DNA of 64,000 nt from Pocillopora verrucosa (lineage: Eukaryota > Cnidaria > Anthozoa > Scleractinia > Pocilloporidae), in assembly GCF_036669915.1 (NCBI RefSeq), contig NC_089324.1, forward strand, positions 4,078,744 to 4,142,743, read 5' to 3'. Every line of letters begins with the position of its first letter. The stretch's first letter is position 1. Positions 1 to 11,968 of this stretch are shown here, piece by piece. Position numbers and translations under genes: made by a program. The notes beneath the pieces were generated by a model that made no database searches, was not told the DNA's origin, and was given only the letters and a program-made list of their open reading frames with translations.

Positions 1-1748
1 CAGTGATATCTGAGAAATATCCAAAAACAAAATCTATCTCAATTTAGGCAATTCGTTGGTAAATTTGGGCCTACTTATTACAAGTAACCGCTGGTCTTAA
101 AGCGTGAGTCCAGCATTGGAACAGTATTGGTCGAGTAAGATAAATTAATCAACTACCTTCGCTTTCAACCATTATTGACAGAAAGTTTCCCTAATTTGAA
201 AACACATGTACTTGACTTAACGTTTAAATATGTTGTCAATATATCTGATGACTCTTAACTTCAGGAAATATAATCGAGCCACGTCACTGTTTGTTTATCT
301 TGAAAAATGTAGCCTCACTTTGTAAAGTTTCTCATTTTGTAATCAGCATCACCGAGTTCTTTCGATTAAATGACTCCTGCGTTAATTTTAAAATCGACTT
401 GATTAACTCTGCATTTTTACGAGAGACCGACGTTTGCCCAGGGCACAGTAAAAGGGCAACTAAATGTCATTTTATTAAAATCAATTATTTACCCAGCCTT
501 CGAGACCTGGGCAGCATGATTTTTGTCTTCGTTCAGCCACAACGAACTTTCCTTTGGTATCTTCCAACGTTTATCATGGTGTAGAAAAATTAAAGCTTAC
601 TGCACATGGCTTGCGTGTCATCTGTTACAATCAAGATTGACAGAAAGTGCGTGAGGTATGACAACACAAAGACGAACGTAGCTCATTATTGTTCAGCTCT
701 ACAGCCTTAATCTCTTTTTTCAATACATAAATGCTTTTCCTATGAACATTTCCATGTAAAAGATCAATGAATTTAAGCAGCAATATATTATGGCACGGTA
801 CGATTTGACGAACGTTCATGTTTGCGCCACTCGTGTCAGAAGTTTTTTCTTAAATGAAATAAACAGTATTTCAACGTATAGAACTTTGTTTTTCTCTTGA
901 CTCATAGCTGATAACATTCAATATTGGAAATATATAATTGTATTTAAAATTTCACTATACCTTCAATTTCCACACTAATAACTTATTGATTGAACAGTTG
1001 AACTAGATATGAAATTTGGCTTTTTAATTTTTGTAATGTAGCCATGGAAAGGCAGTAAAAAAAGAATGAGTTTTGATTTGAGGTTACTGTCAACAAGATC
1101 TGGTCAAATTTTCAAACTTTCGTTTCCTTTACTCTTTATTTAGAGAACACATTGAAACTAAATTTGCTGGGAAAAAAGAAACTTTAAAAACTATTCTTCA
1201 ATACTTCATAAGCTTTTTAGTGATATATAGTTTTCATGGTTTCTTTGAAAGTAGGGCGCGTAGAACGATTTTCAAAATGTTTTTCCAAAATTTTTCCTTG
1301 TTTCCTTACATTTCGATGTTTTCTGCGCATTTTGTTGCATATTTGTCGTCTTTACTTGAACTCCCTCGAAGAGGCCGTACAGCTCATCGCCATCAAGGCA
1401 GGCAAAGCGCTAGTTCCTCTTTTTCCTCCTTCTTGTTCCTCACTTGAGAGGGATGGTAGCCAAATCCCTGATAAAAAATTGGCACATTTTTCTCCAATTC
1501 CGATATTTATTATTTATATTTGAAATTACTTTGCGAGTATTGAAAAAACTTTGAGTTTGAAATGTTTCCAAATTGCGCCGGCAAACATTTAAAGTGTGAA
1601 TTCCAAACAAGGTATGTTTACATACTCTCATCTAAACTAAACAGTTGACCTATGAGAGCGTGCGAGCCATCTCAATTATTTTATAACCATCATCAGTTAT
1701 AGGGGTGACGCGCCAAACCGAAATACAGTCACTTGATTTCTTCTAGTA
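1..1748. other. No recognisable gene
   Basis: AT-rich stretch with only short open frames that lack codon structure, splice context or recognisable domains. I see no gene, RNA or clear repeat before the family X repeat that begins near 1750. Confidence 0.5.
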
Positions 1749-3480
1749 GTTACTGGGATACCTGTGGTAGCCCAGTCATAAAATGCCTTTGTTTTTTTGT
1801 CTTTTTTACTGGGATACCTGTGGTAGCCCAGTCATAAAATGCCTTTGTTTTTTTGTCGTCTTTTTTTTTTTTTTTTTTTTGTTTTTTTCCTCCGCCACAA
1901 AATGGAAAAATTGCGCAATAGTACCCAGAGGTCATTGGGCCCTCAACACCATGACAACTAACTGTGATCCAATGAGGTGTTCACATGCTGATCACGCGTG
2001 CTATCTTGATGATGATTGACGTTGTCATGCACGGACAGGGCCGGGTCACATGACGAACACGAGATTTTTGCCCATAAAACTATTTTGTCAGTCGTTTTGT
2101 ATTTCAACGTAATTGGATTACGATCATCTGGAGCATTATGGGGCAAACGCTCAAAATACTTGTAGACGCATACACAATTCGTATTGTTCGCGGCCAATCC
2201 ACACAAAAAGATGTTATTGAGCGGTAATTTTGGATCGGACAGAATCGCGAACGCTTGAAAGCCATGAAAGCATTGAATGCCTTGTATGTCTTGTATGCCA
2301 AGTATGCCAATGTCTTAGTTGAAAACGTAAACTCGTTGTAAAAAGCAAAATCTGAAATCTGAAACCAAACTGCATATACTCTATGCAATCTATTGAACAA
2401 CACTACTACCGTGAGACTGAAGAACAAAATTCAAATGGATGCAAACTGCTAGTGAAGAAACATGTCATTTTAGATTCACTTGATGCCAGGGAACGTAGCT
2501 ACGATAACAGTGCGAATGGTATTAATTTCACGATCAGAAAGGTGAATCTTATGTTTGTTTTCATTGTAGTTGTATGGATATTCTTTTTTAATAAATACAT
2601 GATCCAAAATCCCGTGTTTTTTGTGTATAATGTTATTATGTCAAGTATTGTTTACGCAATTGTCTTGTCACAGGCGACCCAAGGTCACGTTTCGAGAAAG
2701 AGCCAACGATTAATTCACGAACGCGTCACGCGTTGTGTGACTCAGAGTAAGTTATTCTGGGAACCGTTGAAAATTTGAACACGTTATAAGGAAAAGTATA
2801 GGGAACGAAATATGGTCGATTTACAACGACAAATATTTCGAAATATGAAGATTTTTCTCGAAAAATCAATAAAACTTACTCATACCCCGTGTATCCGTTG
2901 TATTTTCTGGCGATTTCTGCCGTTTTAAGCTTGCTTTACCATCACTGTTATTCACGTCATCTACTTTTATTACATTGGTAAAATCTGTACAGACATCACA
3001 CCAACCAACTCGCGCACAAAGTAAGAAGACTACATTGAAGGCTTGAAATAATATTGCGATCGATTTTCATCAAGAAATGGGCAAGGAATATTCCACAATA
3101 GTGCAAATAATCGTGAAGGCGGATCGCAGAAAAGCGATTGCGTGACGCTCGGTAAGCTGTAAGATGACATGTTATTATATACCAGACGTAAAAACTCTTC
3201 AGATTCTTAGTCTGCATTTTGTACCCACTCTACAATCTGCAGTCTATATTTTGTATCGCGTCTACAGTCTGCTGTCTGCATTTTGTACTAACAGGTATCC
3301 GTGGCACCAATACAGTTTATTTTTGGTTACATTTATTCGCAAAACACACATAATCTACCACAAAATACCTGTGAGTGAGGTAATTCGACATTTTCGTTCT
3401 TTCCCTCATTAATATTCTTCTCTCCTTTTGTAAGAATGTAGACATCGCTCACAATGTTTCAAGTAATCCACCCACCCTAC
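1749..3480 (+). repeat. Family X repeat, copy 1
   Basis: First of three related copies of an unclassified interspersed repeat. It opens with ACTGGGATACCTGTGGTAGC, which is present twice in tandem here (unit about 57 bases, at 1750 and 1808), followed by a long T run. It then continues through a small open frame (2383-2778) and a 3' part rich in repeats of the type GTCTGCATTTTGTACCCACT. The body is collinear with copy 2 (3659-4925) and its 3' part with copy 3. I see no transposase or reverse transcriptase, so it is probably non-autonomous. Ends are approximate. Confidence 0.7.
2383..2778 (+). CDS. Small putative membrane protein in family X repeat (copy 1)
   Basis: A 131-aa open frame starting MQSIEQHYYRETEE. 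A hydrophobic segment (VNLMFVFIVVVWIFFF) lies near residues 53-68, and a second hydrophobic stretch follows near residues 76-100. The tail is basic (SRKSQRLIHERVTR). The first ~80 residues are readable in all three repeat copies with mostly scattered substitutions. Copies 2 and 3 have one extra base in a T run shortly after the hydrophobic segment, which truncates or alters the C-terminus. No family is recognised. It may be a real element-encoded peptide or chance conservation of a young repeat. Confidence 0.3.
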   Translation: MQSIEQHYYRETEEQNSNGCKLLVKKHVILDSLDARERSYDNSANGINFTIRKVNLMFVFIVVVWIFFFNKYMIQNPVFFVYNVIMSSIVYAIVLSQATQGHVSRKSQRLIHERVTRCVTQSKLFWEPLKI

Positions 3481-3658
3481 AAAAAAGTAACTCTTGCATG
3501 CATAGCATGCCTATGTTTTGAAATAGGTGTATGCCCTTGGCCAGACTTGAGCGCACTATTTCAGTATACTGGTCCGACACCCGTAGTATCACTACACTTG
3601 ATTCCAAGGATCCAATACCATCCAGGTATCCCAGTTACCCTGCTCGCAGAGTCTAGTT

Positions 3659-4925
3659 ACTGGGATACCTGTGGTAGCCCAGTCATAAAATGCCTTTGTT
3701 TTTTTGTCGTCTTTTTTTTTTTTTTTTTCCTCCGCCACAAAATGGAAAAATTGCGCAATAGTACCCAGAGGTCATTGGGCCCTCAACACCATGACAACTA
3801 ACTGTGATCCAATGAGGTGTGAGGTGTTCACATACTGATCACGCGTGTTATCCCTCAACACCATGACAACTAACTGTGATCCAATGAGGTGTTCACATGC
3901 TGATCACGCGTGTTATCTTGATGATGATTGACGTTGTCATGCACAGACAGGGCCGGGTCACATGACGAACACGAGATTTTGCTTATAAAACTCTTTGGTC
4001 AGTTGTTTTGTATTTCAACGTATTTGGATTGCGATCTCCTGGAGCATCACGGCGCAAACGTGCAAAATACTTACAGACGCATATACAAGTCGTATTAATC
4101 GCGGCTAATCCACACTGAAAGATGTTATTGAGCGGTAATTTTGGAACGGATTGAGTCGCGAACGCTTGAAAGCCATGAAAGCCTTGAATGCCTTGCATGC
4201 TAAGTATGCCAATGTCTTAGTTGAAAAACGTTCACTTGTTGTAAAAAGCAAAATCTGAAATCTGAAACCAAACTGCATATACTCTATGCAATCTATTGAA
4301 CAACGCTACTACCGTGAGACTGAAGAACATAACTATAAGGGATGCAAGCTGCTTGTAAAGAAAGACGACATGTTGGATTCACTTGATGGCAAGGAACGTA
4401 GCTACGATAACAGTACGAATGGTATTAATTTCACGATCAGAAAGGTGAATCTTATGTTTGTTTTCATTGTAGTTGCATGGATATTCTTTTTTAATAAATA
4501 CGTGATCCAAAACCCTGTGTTTTTTTGTGTATAATGTTATTATGTTAAATATTGTTTACGCAATTGTCTTGTCACAAGCGGCCCAAGCTCACGTCTCGAG
4601 AAAAAGCCAACGATTAATTCATGAACGCGTCACGCGTTGTGTGACTCGGTCTTAAGTTACGAGAGGAACTGCACGTTATAAGGAATAGTACAGGGAACGA
4701 AGTATGGTCGATTTACAACGATACATATTTCGAAATATGAACATTTTTCTCGTAAAATCAATAAAACTTACTCATAACCTGTGTATCCGTTGTATTTTCT
4801 GACGATTTCTGCCGTTTTAAGCTTGCTTTACCATCACTGTTATTCACGTCATCTACTTTTATTATGTTGGTAAAATCTGTACAGACATCACACCAACCAA
4901 CTCGCGCGCAAAGTAAGAAGACTTT
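3659..4925 (+). repeat. Family X repeat, copy 2
   Basis: Direct repeat of copy 1, starting with the same ACTGGGATACCTGTGGTAGC block and running to the CGCGCAAAGTAAGAAGACT block, after which similarity stops at a T run. Around 3815-3910 a ~65-base piece (ATGACAACTAACTGTGATCC) is duplicated in tandem. It lacks the GTCTGCATTTTGTACCCACT-rich 3' section of copy 1. Confidence 0.7.
4286..4534 (+). CDS. Small putative membrane protein in family X repeat (copy 2)
   Basis: An 82-aa frame, the counterpart of 2383-2778, starting MQSIEQRYYRETEE with the same single hydrophobic segment. It is shorter than copy 1 because the T run near 4520 has one more base, which brings an early stop. No family is recognised. 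Confidence 0.25.
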   Translation: MQSIEQRYYRETEEHNYKGCKLLVKKDDMLDSLDGKERSYDNSTNGINFTIRKVNLMFVFIVVAWIFFFNKYVIQNPVFFCV

Positions 4926-5968
4926 GTTTTTTTTTTAAGAGGGCACGGTAACGAATCCTGCAATCTGATTGGTTCTTTACCCGGTCAGTATTTTCCTATC
5001 TCTGCCCACGGGCCACGGTAACGCTTTCGTGAATCGCCGAGTACATTCCAAATTTCGTTGCCATTTTTCATAAATATATCTCGTTTTTCCGGCTGGGCAG
5101 TATTTTTAAGCAAACAAGTCGGTTACTACCTCAAGCCGATAAATAACTTATGAATCCTCTCTTTTCTCTCTCTCAAATCACTTTGATTGACAGGAAAAAT
5201 TGGTTTCAGAATGAATTTTTACAAACAGTGGCGTCATTCTTATATTAATATTTAGCTATTTATTAGAGAGTAGTAGAGAGAGTGAGCTAGTTTAGAGATA
5301 GAATCTGTACATATCTTACATGTAAATTATTCGAATATCAATATTTTAGCTATTTACTATTTTATTTAAACTATTTTGTTGTGTCCTTACTTAGTGGTTT
5401 CATTACTGCTATTTTTCATAATTGACACATGAATAAAGTTATTATTATTATTATTATTACGTTGGTTGACAAGCGGCCTAAAAACCGTCTGCAGTTTATT
5501 TTAATCGTCCACAAAAAGTACCTAGAAAGTTAAAACGTGAGGTATTTCGTTACAGTTAAACAATGGAACTTTCATTCATTTAATACCTGAATTTTCTCAA
5601 GCAATTTGTTCGTAGTGAAAAGAGCGAGCGAAGTTTTAATTGAAGTTCTACAACAAATATACACTCTCGGTGAGTCTTTCCAGGTCCATTCAATTTGGAC
5701 ATTTGTACCGTAAATTGCACGACAGAAACTGAAGGACTTTTTTGAGGAAAGGCCGCATTAAATCCCCTTGTGTCTTGTTGGAGTGTTCCATTCGAATTTA
5801 GTTTTTGTGAAGGAAAGACGAGGTTTACACACGCCATTGCAGCAAACAAACGAGCAAACTCTCACAACTTCAAAATAAAAAATTTGAATTTACTCACAAT
5901 TACTTTCCTCGCTGTTTACTTAATGAACAGAGGTAAATCTTCGTACGCGAATGAATCGTCGATGAGAC
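4926..5968. other. Intergenic; possible LINE 3' tail with (ATT)n
   Basis: No gene is seen. Around 5310-5459 the sequence ends in AATAAAGTTATTATTATTATT. A polyadenylation-like signal followed by an (ATT)n tract is what the 3' end of a 5'-truncated CR1/L2-like LINE often looks like. No reverse transcriptase coding remains, so the LINE reading is inference. Confidence 0.3.
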
Positions 5969-7790
5969 GATTTCTGCCGTTTTAAGCTTGCTTTACCATC
6001 ACTGTTATTCACGTCATCTACTTTTATTACGTTGGTAAAATCTGTACAGACATCACACCAACCAAATCGCGCGCAAAGTAATAAGACTATATTGAAGGCT
6101 TGAAATAATATTGCGATCAATTTTCATCAAGAAATGGGCCAGGAATATTCCTCAATACTGCAAATAATCGTGAAGGCGGATCGCAGAAAAGCGATTGCGT
6201 GACGCTCGGTAAGCTGTAAGATGACATATTATTATATACCTGACGTAAAACCTCTTCAGATTCTTAGTCTGCATTTTGTACCCACTCTGCAGTCTGCAGT
6301 CTATATTTTGTATCCGGTCTGCAGTCTGCTGTCTGCATTTTGTACCAACAGGTATCTGTGACACCAATACAGTTTATTTTTGGTTACATTTATTCGCAAA
6401 ACACACGTAATCTACCACAAAATACCTGTGAGTGAGGTAATTTGACATTTTCGTTCTTTCCCACATTAATATTCTTCTCTCCTTTTGTAAGAATGTAGAC
6501 CGGATACAAAATATAGACTGCAGAGTGGGTACAAAATGCAGACTGACAATCTGAAGAGTTTTTACGTCTGTTATATAATAGCATGTCATCTTACAGCTTA
6601 CCGAGCGTCACGCAATCGCTTTTCCGCGATTATAGTGCAAATAATCGATTGCGTGATGCTCGGTAAGCTGTAAGATGACATGTTATTATATACCAGACGT
6701 AAAAACTCTTCAGATTCTCAGTCTGCATTTTGTACCCACTCTGCAGTCTATATTTTGTATCCGGTCTGCAGTCTGCTCTTTACATGCCATCTTACAGCTT
6801 ACCGAGCGTCACGCAATCGCTTTTCTGCAATCCGCCTTCACGATTATTTGCACTATTGTGGAAAATTCCTGGCCCATTTCTTGATGAAAATCGATCGTAA
6901 TATAATTTCAAGCCTTCAATATAGTTGGTTGGTGTGATGTCTGTACAGATTTTACCAACGTAATAAAAGTAGATGACGTGAATAACAGTGATGGCAAAGC
7001 AAGCTTAAAACGGCAGAAATCGCCAGAAAATACAACGGATACACAGGGTATGAGTAAGTTTTATTGATTTTACGAGAAAAATGTTCATATTTCGAAATAT
7101 TTATCGTTGTAAATCGACCATACTTCGTTCCCTATACTATTCCTTATAACGTGTTCAAATTTCCAACAGTTCCTCTCGTAACTTAACACCGAGTCACACA
7201 ACGCGTGACGCGTTCATAAATTAATCGTTGGCTTTTTCTCGAGACGTGAGCTTGGGCCACCTGTGTGGCGTAAACAATATTTAAAATAATAACATTATAC
7301 ACAAAAAAACACAGGGTTTTTGATCACTTATTTATTAAAAAAGAATATCCATACAACTACAATGAAAACAAACATAAGATTCACCTTTCTGATCGTGAAA
7401 TTAATACCATTCGTACTGTTATCGTAGCTACGTTTCTTGCCATTAAGTGAATCCAACATGTCGTCTTTCTTCACAGGCAGTTTGCATCCACTATAGTTAT
7501 GTTCTTCAGTCTCACGGTAGTAGTGTTGTTCAATAGATTGCATAGAGTATATGCAGTTTGGTTTCAGATTTCAGATTTTGCTTTTTACAACAAGTGAACG
7601 TTTTTCAACTAAGACATTGGCATGCTTAGCATACAAGGCATTCAAGGCTTTCATGGCTTTCAAGCGTTCGCGACTCAATCCGTTCCAAAATTACCGCTCA
7701 ATAACATCTTTCAGTGTGGATTAGCTGCGATTAATACGACTTGTATATGCGTCTGTAAGTATAAGCTACCACAGGTATCCCAGTAATTAA
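5969..7790 (-). repeat. Family X repeat, copy 3, as a folded (zig-zag) arrangement
   Basis: The locus starts with about 540 bases collinear with the 3' part of copy 1 on the + strand (5969-6510). It flips to the - strand (about 6498-6620), returns to + (about 6620-6785), then flips again. It runs as an inverted near-complete copy from about 6786 to 7790, ending in the reverse complement of ACTGGGATACCTGTGGTA. The result is a large imperfect palindrome. The - strand small ORF lies at 7328-7543. Confidence 0.65.
7328..7543 (-). CDS. Small putative membrane protein in family X repeat (copy 3)
   Basis: Reverse-strand counterpart of the copy 1 and 2 frames. It starts MQSIEQHYYRETEE and keeps the hydrophobic segment ending WIFFFNK, then stops after 71 residues. 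No family is recognised. Confidence 0.25.
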   Translation of the reverse strand: MQSIEQHYYRETEEHNYSGCKLPVKKDDMLDSLNGKKRSYDNSTNGINFTIRKVNLMFVFIVVVWIFFFNK

Positions 7791-7794
7791 CTTG

Positions 7795-8520
7795 CAATTG
7801 AGTTAAGTCCAAGGTAGCTTAAAGCGACTTTAATTTGTGGGAAAAGTCAAACGCGGGAGAATTGCGTGGAAAACTCAATATCAGTAGCATTAAGTTCCAT
7901 GTGAATTTTTTTCAGTGGGCTTGGAAAATGCAGTTAGAATACATGATAAAATGTAGGTTGTTTACAAGAAATTGACACGTGATAGAGCGAAGTCCAATGT
8001 GGCTCAATGAAATTTGATTGGTAGAATATAATTTAAGCACGTGAAAAATTGCCTAATATTTATGTAGTGCAATAATTAAGTATGTTCTGATTGGACTTTG
8101 GACGTTTTTTTCTTGGTACGTGATGGAATGTAAGTTGTTTGGCGTGTGTGTTGCGAGTAAAGGAGAGGAAAAAACACTTTTTACCTTAAAAATTTAAATG
8201 CGTACCTTTCATATTACGATACATCTCGACCTTAATCGACGAGGCTCTCGCGAAGGCCAGAAACCATTGCACTTATCAAATGAGCCCAAAATTTCTGGTG
8301 AATGTCATTCTTTGTGCACAGCCCCATGATCCATGACATCATTTACAAGAAAATAATACCCAAACACTGTGATTGGTGCAAGATATTCAAATGCTATGAT
8401 ATGATTGGTGCGAGATACATACCCTAATGCTGCAATCTGATTAATGCGAGATGTTCCGTAATGCGGCGATCTGATTGGCGCGAGCAACATACCACTCTAT
8501 ACGCTAACATAGAGTTATTT
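7795..8520 (+). repeat. Family R dispersed repeat (~700 bases), copy 1
   Basis: Shares long blocks with the reverse complement of 24130-24860, for example AACGCGGGAGAATTGCGTG, CACGTGAAAAATTGCCTAA and GAGGCTCTCGCGAAGGCCA. It finishes in three or four ~30-base units of the type CTGTGATTGGTGCAAGATA (8370-8495). No coding sequence is seen. It looks like a non-autonomous element. Confidence 0.65.
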
Positions 8521-8549
8521 AGAAAAAAAAAAACTAAAAAATACGAGTT

Positions 8550-8802
8550 ATTTAACCCCTAACACACTAAAGTTAGTATACATATTCTCCTTACTGTTCG
8601 CTATACATTTTTTAAGGTTTTGATAAGGAGAATTTGTTTAACAATCAAGAGCGTAACTGAAATGTAACCAACGTGTGTTAGTGGAAGGTCTGGGTACAAG
8701 ACTACTTCCTCGGTCATTATCGTGACCTTTATATGTGATTAGAGGGTGATTTGTGAGGAGAAATAAGATGTTAGTCACTCTTATGAGTCAAAGGATAAAA
8801 GA
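8550..8802 (+). mobile_element. MITE-like element, family B
   Basis: Contains the family B blocks CATATTCTCCTTACTGTTC, GACAAGGAGAATTTGTTTAACAA (here TGATAAGGAGAATTTG) and GAGGAGAAATAAGATG, and ends near GAGTCAAAGGATAAAA. It is the same arrangement as 35646-35857 but more diverged. Confidence 0.55.
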
Positions 8803-11800
8803 GCATCTATTAACGTTTTCCAAGATTTCAGTTGAACAAGCAGACCCTGAGGATCATGAAATAGAGCGCTGGTCGATTGATTCGGTCGTGGCGGATCCAT
8901 GACAAAGCAATCAAAAAAGTCAATGAGAGGAAAATAACTAAAGAAGTCAATCAGAACTCTAAATACAAAGAACCGAAAAAAACGGGAAAAGGAGAGTGAT
9001 CAAGTCGCGATGCGTTTTAGTTTTTTCAGTGCATCATAATTATGAAGGTTTGAATGGGAGATTTAGCAATCACAACCCTTGTAAGTGGAATACAGCATTA
9101 GATACGGCATTTGCGTCATCATTTCTCTTGATTGTGTTTAATCTTAGCGTTTACTCCTGATAGCGCGATTTTAGCCAAGTTTAATTAGTGATTTATCTAT
9201 GTCAGATAAAATTTCCTTTCAAACCCTTGTAATCTACGTTACTTGATACTTCACATGTACACTCAGTCAACTTCCGCTCGTGTTCTGCTGTTTTCCCATA
9301 TCAAGGTCGATTAGGTCTTCCATCCTCCATTGAAGTTGGGTGGGGCTGGGAAGGGAGCGAGCGCAGGCTCGTTTTCTGAACAGCGGCTGGTTAATCGTGC
9401 TTAGCCTTGTTTGCATGTAAAACACAAACATAACTTGGAATTACAATTTTTTAAATCATTGACTGAATTCTTTAAAAAGTGTGTATTTCGTGTGGTTCTG
9501 AAACCATTGTTGTTTTTTTGTTGTTTTGCGGTATAAGGATTATTTTTTGCCTCTTTAAAAAATTTTCTGCTTTACATAATTTGGTCATCTCGGCACCCGC
9601 AAATTGTCATGTTTTGTCTGCGTTTTGTCAAAAATATGTTTTGGGTCAATTCGATAGCAATTCCATTACGTTCGTTGAATCATACAGGATATGATAAAAT
9701 CAACAAAAGGTAGCGTGCAAAGTAATATAAGAGAGAAATATTTGCGATTTTCGATTCATGAGCAGGGAAGTTTATATCAAGTTTTTGTAGGGGACATCTT
9801 ATTAAATCCATGATTACATGGTAGGTGGGCAGGTTACACGAGTGCTTCAACTAGTCCGATTCGGTTGGAGAAGGAATTGTTTTCTTAATTTTTCAGTCTT
9901 AAGTTAAACTTGAACTAAAATTTTCAAATATGTCACAATATAGTGATAATTTGTCATTGGTGTTTGCGAAAGAGGAAATAAAAACAAACTAATGAAGATA
10001 ACTAGAGAGATAGTTCTAACTACAAAAATTTGGCAGTTTCGAATGCGGTTCGTTCTACTCACTTTCTGCGTTGAAAACGGTAATAAGTATATTAATCTGT
10101 GCTTTCGGTGATTCAAGGTGATGACCACAATAAAGGACGGATATATTATATAGCGAAATTAAAAATATGTTATGTGTTCTCTGAAGTTTTGTTTCATCTG
10201 AAGAAAGCTTTTATCATTGAATATATCTGTGCGGTTGAGTAGTGGAAAGTTAAATTGTACACAGGAGACTCGCAAAGATAAAAATAATCTTTTAATCAAG
10301 GACGAAAAAGGCAGTGTCAAAAACGATCACAATGAGCAATATGCAATACGCTCTTTTATTATGAAGGTCAAAGTACATAGCCACTTTATCTTATGGTGCT
10401 TGCAGAGAAAAGTGAAATGGAGTCCTGGAACGCAGTCCAGCTTTGCTCTTGGAAGCTCTCGAAGCGTGAAAAAAGATTACTTTCGAATGGTATGTTCCAG
10501 AATTTCTACTTTCAATGAAAAGTAAACTTCTTGATAACATGCACGTACCGTCACTTGAAATCCTCTTTAAAAAAACCGATATAGCCCTCTGTAGCTGTGC
10601 ACTGATTTTCCAAGGTATTCTGCAATACTGCATTTTTGTATAGCAATTAATGAACTAGAGTGTTAATTATTTGGCATGGTAGGTTTTAATATTTCCTTAC
10701 GAGTGGACTTCAAGTCTCTCCAAGGAATAATCCCAGGATTTCCAAATGGTATTCCGTCTTCCAATCTCAAGATAAATTCTGTGCATGCTCTTCGAGGATC
10801 CCTTTTATTTATCAGAACCTGCAATTTGTTTTTAGAAGTGTTTGCTGCAAAGCTGACTCGCGTGGTTATAACTTCACTGAAATCACCAGAAAAAAAAACA
10901 AAACGCATGAGCACCATCACCTCACTAATATTGGCCTACAATGTTGGCCCAGTATTTTTTGGAGGCCTGTTGTGGGCTTAAAATCGGCGAATTTTGCAAT
11001 TAGCCATAAGGACGATGCTTATGGTGACTGAGTAGGTTAAACATTTCGTCTTTAGATCTGTGATGTTCAGTTCTAACTTGTCTCAACATGGAGAGACGAC
11101 CTCTAGAGAACTTGAATCACAATGAATTCAGCTCTTTTTCTTTTTGAACCGGTAAGACTGAGAACCCTGAACTTAGTTGTCTGATTTGTCGTATTGCTCT
11201 ATCATTCATTAATGGCCACTGATGAAGGTGCTCATTACAGTTTTTTGTCTGCCAGCTTACTCCATAACTTGTCGCGGAGGTTTTTCAAGGTGTTTAGTAT
11301 CGGCTGACATTTCTGACTCATTTAGCCTCCTTATAAGAATTGAACAGAGGATTACACAACAGCTTATATGGAGTAAAGAAACCTCATCTAGATGAATACC
11401 AAGCTTCTTTTTTCTAATTTATAAAGAAATTTAGAATGGCTATCTGGAAAATTGAAAGTCGGATCCTGAGAGTTAAAGGTTTTAACAAAGAATAAATGTG
11501 ATTGTTGTCGTGAATCAAACAAACATGTCGTGTAAATAATTCAATTGAATTTTGCTGGAATCTGCATCATGCAGACTGTGCTTTGTGTTATCTTCAAATT
11601 AACGTCAGAGAAAACTATCATTTCCCGTGTAAAATTCCTTATTACGCAAAAGGGGTAAAAAATGCAAAAACTCCGAAGGACGGTCCAATTTCATCATAAA
11701 TTTATGCTAAACCTTTGTAAGAAAGTTGGGAACTTATTTGAACATAACAACCTACTTTCCGTTAAATTAATAATCGACACTGATGATTTGAAAACAAATA

Positions 11801-11968
11801 CAATTAAATTTTTTCATAAAATGTTGTCCTAACTAAAGCAAGTTGTTTGTTAACCAAATTTAACATGTTCCTGCCTCATGACAGACCACTTAGCCTTTAC
11901 TCGTCAGAAATCCACTATTTTTAAAAATGTACAATATCGGTTAAATATTGGCTAAACCTCAGGGTTTC
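8803..11968. other. Intergenic, no recognisable gene
   Basis: About 3.2 kb upstream of the Kir gene. Short open frames on both strands (for example 10217-10525 and 10676-10981) lack domains and lie opposite one another, so I do not call them. Upstream noncoding exons or the Kir promoter may lie here, but nothing in the sequence fixes them. Confidence 0.5.

Noticed and set aside
10217..10981. Opposing ~100-aa frames upstream of Kir
   Set aside because: Frames overlap on both strands, with no domain or family signal; not supported as genes.
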